Shown here piece by piece: positions 32,201 through 40,383 of a DNA stretch of 40,383 nucleotides. The DNA is from Bacteroidota bacterium (lineage in GTDB: Bacteria; Bacteroidota; Bacteroidia; Bacteroidales; DYOH01), in assembly GCA_020048155.1 (NCBI GenBank), contig JAIFMY010000196.1, forward strand, positions 1-40,383, given 5' to 3'. How positions within the stretch are numbered: the first letter of the stretch is position 1; the number at the start of each line of letters is the position of its first letter. The notes beneath the pieces are model-generated. The model did not search any database. It saw only the letters and a list, made by a program, of their open reading frames with translations, and was not told where the DNA came from. The translations under genes were made by a program, and so were the position numbers.

Positions 32201-35200
32201 TTATCTGAGCAAGGTTACATCGCCCGCTTTTTCGAATGGAACTCCGTTTTTGAAACGTCCTTTAACTCTCCAAACATACACATCTTGAGGCGCCAGACGT
32301 TTGCCAACCCATCCTGTCCATCCAATATTTATGTCATTGGTTTTGAATACTAATTCACCCCATCTGTTGTAGACCTCAAACTCGTATTGAACCACACCGT
32401 AAACATTTACAGGTGCAAATACATCGTTGAGAGCAGCTTTAGTAAGGTTATTGGTATATGTACCATCATTCGGACCATAAGGATTAGGCGTAAATGCATT
32501 CGGGAACTCGATATTACCCGCTGGTTCAGCATATACAGCATCTTCTATTGTCATAGTATCTCTACAACCATCTACAGACTCAATAACCAGAGTAACATCA
32601 TAGTTACCTGAATTTTGATAGAAGTGACGAGGATTACGTATATCAACATCAATAGAATCATCACCAAAGAACCACCAGTATTTTTCGGCGCCCACAGAGA
32701 AGTCGATACATTTGATAGGCTGATTAGGTACCATCACTGAGTCCGGTTGAACAGTAAAGCTGGCAGTTGGAATTGCATGCACGACTACAGTATCGCGTTG
32801 TGTGATGCTAGCCCCCCCATCGCCGGTTGACAATAACGTAACCACGTATCTACCAGGTGTATCAAAGGTATAAGTAGGATTTTCAATGGTATCAGTTTCA
32901 GCACCGCCAAAATTCCACAAGTATTGAGTTGCGTATTCAGTAGACGCTTCAAATCTTATAGTCAACGGAGCACAACCTTCGTATCTGTATCCATTTGGAC
33001 CGGTAGGCCTTGGTGGCGCTGCTACTATTTCAATCTCAACAGAATCATTAGCCGAACAATGGTCGGTAGTTAGAGTTAGCCTTAGCATGTATTTACCCCA
33101 GGCGCTATAAGCGTATGAAGGTATTTCCACATTTGAAGCATTTCCATCGCCGAAAGACAATATGAAGTCTCTGTATAGTTCGTTGGTTTGGAAACTGAAA
33201 TAAGTAGTGGTAATTGGATAACGCATATAGGTAGGAGCCGCATCAAAGGTGAATCTTGGAATATGATATACTCTTACTCGAGTCTGAAGTGTATCCGTAC
33301 ATCCAAATTCGTTGAAAGCTACCATGGTGGCTATATATGAAGTGTCGAATCTACCAATATTTTCATAGGTATAAGTTGGGCTTTCGCTCTTGCTTGCAGA
33401 GCCATCACCAAATTTCCAGGTATAATCTACCGCGCCTACAGTGAGGTTAGAGAAATTCACAGTAAGAGGAGTACAACCATCGGTTACATCTGTTGTAAAC
33501 AATGCAGAAGGTGGCTGGTGATACTCAATATTGACAGTGTCACTATCAACACAAGTTTTACGTTCAACAGTCCATACCAATATATTATCACCAGGTGCCA
33601 AATTGTTCACAGTTGCATTTGGAATCATTGCATTGAATGAAGCTCCACCATTGACAATAGTCCAGTCACCAATACCGCCAGCTCCAGGATCCTCAGCGTT
33701 CAAAGTAGCGTAGTTTACACAAGACTCTTGATCTTCGCCCGCGTCAATATCAAACATATTGTTGGTAATTACAACATTATCGCTTGCACAGTAACCATTT
33801 ACACAAATCTCCCAACGCAGGGTGTTTTCACCTCTAGCTATGTTAGTAACTTTGGAAGTACTAGAAGTAAGGTTGTGAACAAATGCGCTACCACTTATCA
33901 CATACCATGTACCGACTCCAATATCTGGTGCAGTAGCAGCAAGCACGAATGAATCAACACAAAGCGCCACATCTTCGCCCGCATTTGGGGTAAACGATTG
34001 GTAAGTAACACGTACATCGTCATATGCAGTACATCCTTGCGGGTTGGTCACAGTCCAACGAAACTCGTTATTACCGAAACCAAGGTTGGTCACATTGGTA
34101 TTGAACTGATAAGGATTGCTAAACGTACCTCTACCACTTAAAATAGACCACTGACCGAATGCATTTTCACCACTCATAGTCGTGTTATTCACTAGTACCA
34201 ACTGATCTTCACCAGCATGGGTGTTGAATGAATAATCGGTAATAGTAACAGTAGAAGAACCGGTACAACCATTTTCAGAAACAGTCCACCTAAATGTATT
34301 AGAGCCATTGAATAATTGAGTTACACGTGAATCAGGCATAGATTTATTCAAAATATTACCACCACCACTCACGAGTGACCATTCACCATATCCGCCAAAT
34401 TCTGGAGGGTCTGCTTGTAAAACAACTTCTTGCATACAAACGTCTTGTGATAAACCAGCTGTATATTTCACTTCGTTATTCTGAATGGTAACATCGTCGA
34501 ATGAAACACAATTGCCTTTAGTAATAGACCATCTGAGCACGTTAGCACCTTGTCCAAGGTTGTTTATTTTGGAGTTGGGCTGAGTTGGATTAGTGAGAAT
34601 ACCAGCACCGCTAACCACTTTCCACAAACCAGTAGTACCAGCAGCAGGAGGCACAGCAGCCAAATTGGTAGTACCTATACATAGGGTTTGGTCATTCCCG
34701 GCTTTAGCAGGATAGAAATCATTTGTAATTTCAACCACCGCGGAAGCAGAACAACCATCTTTCACAACAGTCCACTTAAAAGTATTCACCCCATTGTTGA
34801 GGTTACGTACGGTAGTGACGTATGAGCTAGGTACATCAAATTTACCAGAACCCGCTTCAATAGACCATTCACCAGTACCAAGTCCCGGGTCAGCAGCCTG
34901 TAGGGTAGCAGTCTCACCACAAACAATTACATTATCACCTGCAGATGTTGAGAATTGGTTATTGGAAATGATTACATCATCGTAATCTTTACAGTTACCA
35001 CGTGAAACAGACCATCTAAGGGTATTCAGACCTGGGCCGAGACCAGTGATATCTGTAATGTAAGAAGTCGAATTGTAGAAAACACCTTTTCCACCTTGTA
35101 CAGTCCAAGCCCCTTGAGCATAGTCAAGAGATGGGTCGTTGCCAATGAGGTTAGTAGCACTACCACAAACTATTCTGTCTTTACCAGCAATAGCACTTAC

Positions 35201-38200
35201 TGAATTATTAAAAATTTCAACTTCATCAAACGAATCACAATTTTTCACGGTCACAGTCCATCTCAAGGTATTAGAACCCGGAGCGATACCTTGTATTTCA
35301 GTAACTGATGAAGTAGAATTGGTAAAAATTCCAGCACCAGCTTCAACCGACCAGCGACCGAAGCCGTTTCCAGGATCGTTGGCTACAAGCGTAGTTCTAT
35401 CAGCACAAACTTCTTCATCCAAACCAGCATTCGCTTCGTAAGAATTATTGTAAATAAGTACCTTATCGCTAGCACTACAAACACCGCTTGAAGCGTCGCC
35501 ACGTGTAATACTCCATTTGAAAGTATTGAGACCACGACTAAGATTTGTTACTTGTGTATTGTATAAAGAAGGATTTGCAAGTATACCGGAACCACTTTCA
35601 ACAGTCCAAATACCTGAGCCCCCTTCAGGGTCATTGCCCTGAAGTGCAGTTATGTTTCCACAAACATCTTTATCAACACCGGCCTGAACATAAACAGTGT
35701 TATTTTCTATTTCAAATTCAGCAAATGATGAGCATCTGCCTTGTGTGACGGTCCAACGGAATGTATTTACGCCTGTACCAAGATTGTTTACATTGGTATT
35801 ATATGCTGTAGATTCGAGAATATCACCAAATCCACCTTCAATAGTCCATGCACCAGTTCCTACCAAAGGTTTATTTCCGATGAGTACATATGAGTCAACG
35901 CATATTTTCTTATCGTTGGTAACAATTGCTTGAGTAGGCTCATCATTGGTTATTATGATTTCGTCAAAAGCTTCACAATTGTTTTCCTCCACAGTCCAGC
36001 GCAAAGTATTGTTGCCGGTACCCAAATTAGTAACCATGGTATTTGGATCATTATCATTTTTGAAGATACCGGAACCAGAAACGACACTCCAAGTTCCCAC
36101 GCCTGCCCCAGGATCAGTAGCACTAAGAATAGTACTATCCCCGCAAACAGCATCAGAAATTCCGGCATTTGCGATTACAGTATTATTTATCACACTAATG
36201 TCATCATAAGAATTGCAATTGTTGTTAACAATGGTCCATCTTATAATGTTAGAACCTTTTCCTAAATCAGTCACAGTAGTACTTATATCCGTAGAGTTAG
36301 AGAAAGTACCTCTTCCGTTAGGTACAGACCAGTATCCAGTGCCGATTGAAGGAGGATTGCCATTGAGGACAGCTTGATCGTTGCAAACAAATAAATCTTC
36401 AGGCAAGAAAGCATCGGTAGGTTTGTCGTTATAAATGAATACATCAGATGATGCAGTGCAGAAACCATTGTTAACTGACCAACGCAATATATTCTCGCCA
36501 GTATTTAAGTTTTTTACTTTGGTGGTGCTATTGGTAAATTCATCGAATGCAGCAGACCCAGAAACGATAGTCCAGATTCCAGAACCAGTACCCGGATCAG
36601 CACCGGTTAATTGAGTAGAATCGGCACAAACCCTTTGAGTAGCTCCGGCATTGGTATTAAATGAATTATTGGTAATAGTAATCTCAGCATATTTTGAACA
36701 AATACCGTTTGTGACAGTCCACCTGTATTTATTGGCCCCAATAGAAAGATTGGTGACCGCCGTGCTAGAATTACTAGAATTCATGATAATACTTGTACCA
36801 GATATCCGAGTCCAGACACCGCTACCACTTGCAGGTTTATTAGCTATCAGATTGGCAGTATTTGTACAAACAGGGTAATCCGATCCTACAGTTGCTATTA
36901 CTTTATTGTAGTTCACTACAATATCAGATGTAGCGGTACAACCGTTACGAGTAACAGCCCAGGTAAATGTATTGTTCCCGGCGGTCAAACCATTTACAAT
37001 GGTATTGAAAGCAGTTGTATTGGCAATAGCAGCGGTAGTGTTTACTGACCATGCTCCTGTACCGATTCCTGTTCCTTCTTGCGGATTTTCACCTACAAGA
37101 CTCGTGTTATCAGTACAAATATCTTGGTCATCACCAGCATAAGTAGTGAAAGAATTATTAGTTATGGTCACAACGTCTTCAAATTTACAATTGTTGCGAA
37201 CAACTGTCCATTTGAATGAATTAGACCCTGAGCTAAGATTGGTAACTAAAGTATTGTATAAAGTAGAACTTGCAATCATTGCACCAGCACCACCAACATT
37301 CGTCCAATATCCCGATCCACCAACACCCGGCTGAGTTCCCAATAATTGAACAGTATCCACACATAACGGAACATTATTCCCAGCAGAAACGGTAAATGTA
37401 TTATTCGTAATAGTTACTTCGTCAGAGCTAGAGCAAGTACCATCAAACACAGTCCATCTGTATGTATTTACCCCAGCAGCAATATCGGATATATTGGTAT
37501 TGAACTGGTTTGAATTTTCAAAGATTGCATCCCCGTATACAATAGACCAACTACCAGTGCCTGCGCCAGGAGCAGAGCCAGCAAGTGTTGTATTATCTAT
37601 ACAAATTGAAGCATTAGGACCAGCATCAACTGCTACTTTGGTACTAATGATTTGCACTTCATCAAAAGATTCGCAAATGCCTTGGTTTACATTCCAACGA
37701 TAGCTATTTACACCTTTACTCATATTACGAACATAAGTAGTACGGTCAGTAGAGTTATCGAAAATACCACTACCAGCGACTACAGACCAATATCCTGATC
37801 CACTTGCGGGATCGCTGCCTGCAAGCCTGTAGTAGTCTTCGCAAATAGTTTGGTCAAATCCAGCATTGGCATTCACTGAAATATTATCAATGGTTACCAA
37901 ATCAGAATTAACACAACCGGAAGGCTCAGAAACAGTCCATTTGAATACATTTGGACCAGGTTGCATACCAGTAACATTTGAATTGTAAATATTACTATTT
38001 TCAAAGACACCAGAACCGACTTCAATAGTCCATACACCGGTTCCACCATTGGTAGGATTATCGGCAAAGAGTTGATAAGTTGCATCGCAAGTAGATTCAT
38101 TATCCCCGGCATTTACAACAACTTCTTTATTTACGACAATTACATCTGTAGAATCTGCGCACAGTTCAGCAGTATTTCCGGTTACTATCCATCGTAATCT

Positions 38201-40383
38201 ATTATTTCCTCTGGCAAGACCGTTTACACGGCTATTGTAGAGTGTAGAGTTCTCAAATACACCAGCACCACTGACAATTTTCCAATTTCCAACGGCATCA
38301 TTTCCTGGATCGTTGGCAGCTAAATCAGCATAATCATTACAAACTGAAAGTAAAGACCCAGCATTTGAAACAACAGCATTATTGGTGATTTTAACTTCAT
38401 CAGAAGTTTGGCAGCTATTGGCTTCGACCGTCCAACGGAGGAAATTATCCCCATTATTCAAATTAGTAACAACACTATTGAATAAAGTAGAATTTACAAC
38501 AATAGGTCCCGCACCAACAACAGTCCAGAAACCTTTACCAGGTGTAGGATCGAAAGCGCTCAATTTTGTAGTATAATCACAAACTGTACGATTAACGCCT
38601 GCAACTGCATCTACAGAATTGTTCGTAATAAGAAGATCGTCATAAGAAGAGCAACTGCCTTTCTCAACTGTCCATCGGAAAATGTTTGCTCCGGGAGAAA
38701 GATCGGTAACAGTAGTATTGAAATCGTTAGAATTTACGACAATACTGCTACCCACAATAACACTCCAAGTACCCGTACCTTCCGAAACGCTGGTTGCGGA
38801 AATATTAGTAACATCAGAGCAAACGTTTTGATCGTCGCCCACGGAGGCATCGCTAGGCTTGTTGCTTGTAATAGTAACCTGATCAAAAGTTGTACAATTG
38901 CCATAAGTAACTGTCCAACGGAAGATATTGTCATTTCTACCAATGTTTCGAATAATAGAATTATAAATGCTAGGAACATCAACAACACCTTGTCCACTTA
39001 TTCGAGTCCAATAGCCATTGGCGGGTTCCGGATTTATTGCAGAAAGTAAAACCGTATCTTCGCAAATAATTCTATTCAAACCAGCATTTGCAGATACGAC
39101 CAAGTAATTGATCTCAACAGTATCGCTATATGTACAGTTATTTCGAGTGACAGTCCAAACCAGAGTATTTGTGCCTTCGCCAATAGATGCAACCATAGAA
39201 TTAAATAATGTAGAATTGGCAATATTAGCAGTACCACCAGCAACTGCCCATTTACCAGTACCTATAGTAGGATCGGTACCATTTAAAGCAGTATTGTCAA
39301 TACAAGTTTCGATATCACCCCCAGCATCAACTGTAAATTGATTATTGGTAATAGAGACCTCGTCACTTGCTGTACAATGACTGTTAGTAACAGTCCATTT
39401 AAAGGTATTGGCACCTATAGCCAAAGCTGTAACAGAAGTAGTATTGGCAGTTGAATTGGTAATATTTCCGGCACTGCCACTTCTCGTCCATGACCCTGTA
39501 GTATTTACAGTGGACGGACTCACAGCAGACAGCATAGAAGTACTTGAACATACATCAAGATTGCTTCCGGCGTCGGCTACAACTGTATAGTTTGTAATTA
39601 CTACTTCGTCTTGGGTGGTGCAACCATCTTTATCAATAGTCCATTTAAAAGTATTTGAACCTATACCCAAAGCTGTAACTGAAGTAGCAGCATCAGTGCT
39701 ATTGATTATAATACCGGCACCATCTACAACAGTCCAATAACCATTCCCTTTTCCTACTTCAGGAGCCAAAGCTTCTAAATTGGCGGTAATAGCACAAACT
39801 TCATCATCAACTCCAGCATCTGCAACTGAAGGTTCATTTACGACAATATTTACTTCGTCGTATGAGCTACAACTATTATCAGAAATTGTCCATCGTAATT
39901 TATTAGTTCCAGAGCTTAAATCTGATACTGTAATAATATTAGATGTTGGATTGGAAATACTTGCATAACCTTCTTGTACTGTCCAATAACCTGTAGCAGG
40001 AGAAGGATCACTCACTGACACACTTGTATTGGTAGTACAAATAGCTCTGTCCTGACCAGCGTAAGGAGTTGGTAGTCCATTATTTGTAATCACAACAGTA
40101 TCTGTACTTATACACAATCCATTGGAAATTTCCCATCGGAAACGGTTGTACCAACGACCAGTACCGATAGTAGGAACATTTCCTTGAAGCGTATAAGTAA
40201 GGTTACAAGTAGACTCACTTATGCCAGCATCAGCACGTGTAGGAGCATTATTCGTTATTTGTACTTCATCCTCTGCAATACAATTATTTTTGTCAACCCT
40301 CCATTTCAATATGTTGGTACCGGTATTAAGAGTACGAACAACAGTATTATAAAGTGTAGAATTTTCAAAAGTTGCGTTTCCTG
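32201..40383 (-). CDS. Giant repetitive T9SS type B client, 5' end beyond window
   Basis: At least 2727 residues, open to the right edge; the N-terminus and signal peptide are outside. Residues encoded by 33515-40383 form about 29 repeats of ~80 residues with the consensus N-x3-W-T-V-x4-C-x3-DEV-x-ITNN-x5-AG-x5-C-x5-L-x4-P-x2-G-x-G-x-W. Then come four PKD-like modules: 33257-33514 (FGDG present), 33011-33256 (FGDG present), 32768-33010 (FGGA instead) and 32510-32767 (FGDD). The end, 32204-32509, is a type B sorting domain: FPNAFTPNPYGPNDG, YEFEVYNRWGELVFKT, WTGWVGKRLAPQDVYVWRV. Such proteins are exported by T9SS and act as cell-surface adhesins or gliding-related proteins; which applies here is inference. 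The in-frame TTG at 40309 is not the start, since the repeat pattern continues upstream. Confidence 0.93.
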   Translation of the reverse strand, partial: GNATFENSTLYNTVVRTLNTGTNILKWRVDKNNCIAEDEVQITNNAPTRADAGISESTCNLTYTLQGNVPTIGTGRWYNRFRWEISNGLCISTDTVVITNNGLPTPYAGQDRAICTTNTSVSVSDPSPATGYWTVQEGYASISNPTSNIITVSDLSSGTNKLRWTISDNSCSSYDEVNIVVNEPSVADAGVDDEVCAITANLEALAPEVGKGNGYWTVVDGAGIIINSTDAATSVTALGIGSNTFKWTIDKDGCTTQDEVVITNYTVVADAGSNLDVCSSTSMLSAVSPSTVNTTGSWTRSGSAGNITNSTANTTSVTALAIGANTFKWTVTNSHCTASDEVSITNNQFTVDAGGDIETCIDNTALNGTDPTIGTGKWAVAGGTANIANSTLFNSMVASIGEGTNTLVWTVTRNNCTYSDTVEINYLVVSANAGLNRIICEDTVLLSAINPEPANGYWTRISGQGVVDVPSIYNSIIRNIGRNDNIFRWTVTYGNCTTFDQVTITSNKPSDASVGDDQNVCSDVTNISATSVSEGTGTWSVIVGSSIVVNSNDFNTTVTDLSPGANIFRWTVEKGSCSSYDDLLITNNSVDAVAGVNRTVCDYTTKLSAFDPTPGKGFWTVVGAGPIVVNSTLFNSVVTNLNNGDNFLRWTVEANSCQTSDEVKITNNAVVSNAGSLLSVCNDYADLAANDPGNDAVGNWKIVSGAGVFENSTLYNSRVNGLARGNNRLRWIVTGNTAELCADSTDVIVVNKEVVVNAGDNESTCDATYQLFADNPTNGGTGVWTIEVGSGVFENSNIYNSNVTGMQPGPNVFKWTVSEPSGCVNSDLVTIDNISVNANAGFDQTICEDYYRLAGSDPASGSGYWSVVAGSGIFDNSTDRTTYVRNMSKGVNSYRWNVNQGICESFDEVQIISTKVAVDAGPNASICIDNTTLAGSAPGAGTGSWSIVYGDAIFENSNQFNTNISDIAAGVNTYRWTVFDGTCSSSDEVTITNNTFTVSAGNNVPLCVDTVQLLGTQPGVGGSGYWTNVGGAGAMIASSTLYNTLVTNLSSGSNSFKWTVVRNNCKFEDVVTITNNSFTTYAGDDQDICTDNTSLVGENPQEGTGIGTGAWSVNTTAAIANTTAFNTIVNGLTAGNNTFTWAVTRNGCTATSDIVVNYNKVIATVGSDYPVCTNTANLIANKPASGSGVWTRISGTSIIMNSSNSSTAVTNLSIGANKYRWTVTNGICSKYAEITITNNSFNTNAGATQRVCADSTQLTGADPGTGSGIWTIVSGSAAFDEFTNSTTKVKNLNTGENILRWSVNNGFCTASSDVFIYNDKPTDAFLPEDLFVCNDQAVLNGNPPSIGTGYWSVPNGRGTFSNSTDISTTVTDLGKGSNIIRWTIVNNNCNSYDDISVINNTVIANAGISDAVCGDSTILSATDPGAGVGTWSVVSGSGIFKNDNDPNTMVTNLGTGNNTLRWTVEENNCEAFDEIIITNDEPTQAIVTNDKKICVDSYVLIGNKPLVGTGAWTIEGGFGDILESTAYNTNVNNLGTGVNTFRWTVTQGRCSSFAEFEIENNTVYVQAGVDKDVCGNITALQGNDPEGGSGIWTVESGSGILANPSLYNTQVTNLSRGLNTFKWSITRGDASSGVCSASDKVLIYNNSYEANAGLDEEVCADRTTLVANDPGNGFGRWSVEAGAGIFTNSTSSVTEIQGIAPGSNTLRWTVTVKNCDSFDEVEIFNNSVSAIAGKDRIVCGSATNLIGNDPSLDYAQGAWTVQGGKGVFYNSTSYITDITGLGPGLNTLRWSVSRGNCKDYDDVIISNNQFSTSAGDNVIVCGETATLQAADPGLGTGEWSIEAGSGKFDVPSSYVTTVRNLNNGVNTFKWTVVKDGCSASAVVEITNDFYPAKAGNDQTLCIGTTNLAAVPPAAGTTGLWKVVSGAGILTNPTQPNSKINNLGQGANVLRWSITKGNCVSFDDVTIQNNEVKYTAGLSQDVCMQEVVLQADPPEFGGYGEWSLVSGGGNILNKSMPDSRVTQLFNGSNTFRWTVSENGCTGSSTVTITDYSFNTHAGEDQLVLVNNTTMSGENAFGQWSILSGRGTFSNPYQFNTNVTNLGFGNNEFRWTVTNPQGCTAYDDVRVTYQSFTPNAGEDVALCVDSFVLAATAPDIGVGTWYVISGSAFVHNLTSSTSKVTNIARGENTLRWEICVNGYCASDNVVITNNMFDIDAGEDQESCVNYATLNAEDPGAGGIGDWTIVNGGASFNAMIPNATVNNLAPGDNILVWTVERKTCVDSDTVNIEYHQPPSALFTTDVTDGCTPLTVNFSNLTVGAVDYTWKFGDGSASKSESPTYTYENIGRFDTSYIATMVAFNEFGCTDTLQTRVRVYHIPRFTFDAAPTYMRYPITTTYFSFQTNELYRDFILSFGDGNASNVEIPSYAYSAWGKYMLRLTLTTDHCSANDSVEIEIVAAPPRPTGPNGYRYEGCAPLTIRFEASTEYATQYLWNFGGAETDTIENPTYTFDTPGRYVVTLLSTGDGGASITQRDTVVVHAIPTASFTVQPDSVMVPNQPIKCIDFSVGAEKYWWFFGDDSIDVDIRNPRHFYQNSGNYDVTLVIESVDGCRDTMTIEDAVYAEPAGNIEFPNAFTPNPYGPNDGTYTNNLTKAALNDVFAPVNVYGVVQYEFEVYNRWGELVFKTNDINIGWTGWVGKRLAPQDVYVWRVKGRFKNGVPFEKAGDVTLLR
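33515..40383 (-). repeat. Array of about 29 coding repeats, ~240 bp each
   Basis: I counted 29 occurrences of the W-[TSRNEAIK]-[VI] strand preceded by N-x2-[RKVT], about 240 bases apart; the first is cut by the right edge. Units differ at many positions, so they are old duplications rather than recent copies, and no exact long DNA repeats are obvious. Two cysteines are kept per unit. One unit near 40140 is about 35 residues short, and one near 34190 lacks its second cysteine. Confidence 0.85.

Noticed and set aside
40309-40309. TTG at 40309 as start of the giant protein
   Set aside because: The same repeat consensus (FENSTLYNT ... LNTGTNILKW) continues upstream in frame to the window edge without a stop, so the gene is truncated by the window, not started here.

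Overview
The window is a gene-dense, AT-rich stretch of a Bacteroidota chromosome. The lineage call rests on a PorP/SprF-family outer-membrane protein, two PorE-like TPR/PD40/OmpA proteins and a giant exported protein ending in a type B (CHU/gliding-associated) C-terminal sorting domain, all hallmarks of the type IX secretion system (T9SS). It is also supported by Bacteroidota-style promoter boxes (TAnnTTTG) and the near absence of Shine-Dalgarno sequences. I cannot fix the order or genus. No tRNA, rRNA, CRISPR array, intact insertion sequence or phage gene was recognised.

Left part (1-7.4 kb): a minus-strand run mltG - arcA - phosphohexomutase (cut by the left edge), then an exported cysteine-cluster protein of unknown function convergent with a PorP/SprF-like gene, then argF (ornithine carbamoyltransferase) convergent with a short acylphosphatase gene. 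arcA and argF together give two of the three steps of the arginine deiminase pathway; no carbamate kinase is in view.

Middle (7.4-18.2 kb): the complete AmmeMemoRadiSam trio (radical SAM enzyme, Memo-like protein, AMMECR1-like protein) around one divergent promoter region. A plus-strand run follows: a tandem-receiver response regulator, a universal stress protein with what looks like an N-terminal HEPN domain, and an M18 aminopeptidase closed by a clear terminator. Then come a K+/H+ antiporter and a convergent fused E1 alpha/beta 2-oxoacid dehydrogenase.

Right-middle (18.2-30.8 kb): a minus-strand series running E2 acyltransferase, two PorE-like proteins separated by a strong terminator, and a GNAT acetyltransferase. 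Next to it is recR followed one base later by an unusual glycosyltransferase-2 / phosphoglycosyltransferase-like fusion. Divergent from recR is a citrate lyase pair: a CitD-CitE fusion with a GTG start, followed by CitF.

Right end (30.8-40.4 kb): a 0.7-kb noncoding island packed with palindromic repeats, a Uma2-family nuclease-like gene, and the 3' part (at least 2727 codons) of a giant T9SS client. That client has about 29 repeats of about 80 residues, four PKD-like modules and the type B sorting domain; its start lies beyond the right edge. Functionally the window combines cell-envelope and secretion genes with fermentative and oxidative carbon metabolism (arginine, citrate, 2-oxoacids). 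The most intriguing items are the AmmeMemoRadiSam trio, the HEPN-Usp fusion, the CitD-CitE fusion, the glycosyltransferase chimera and the repeat island.
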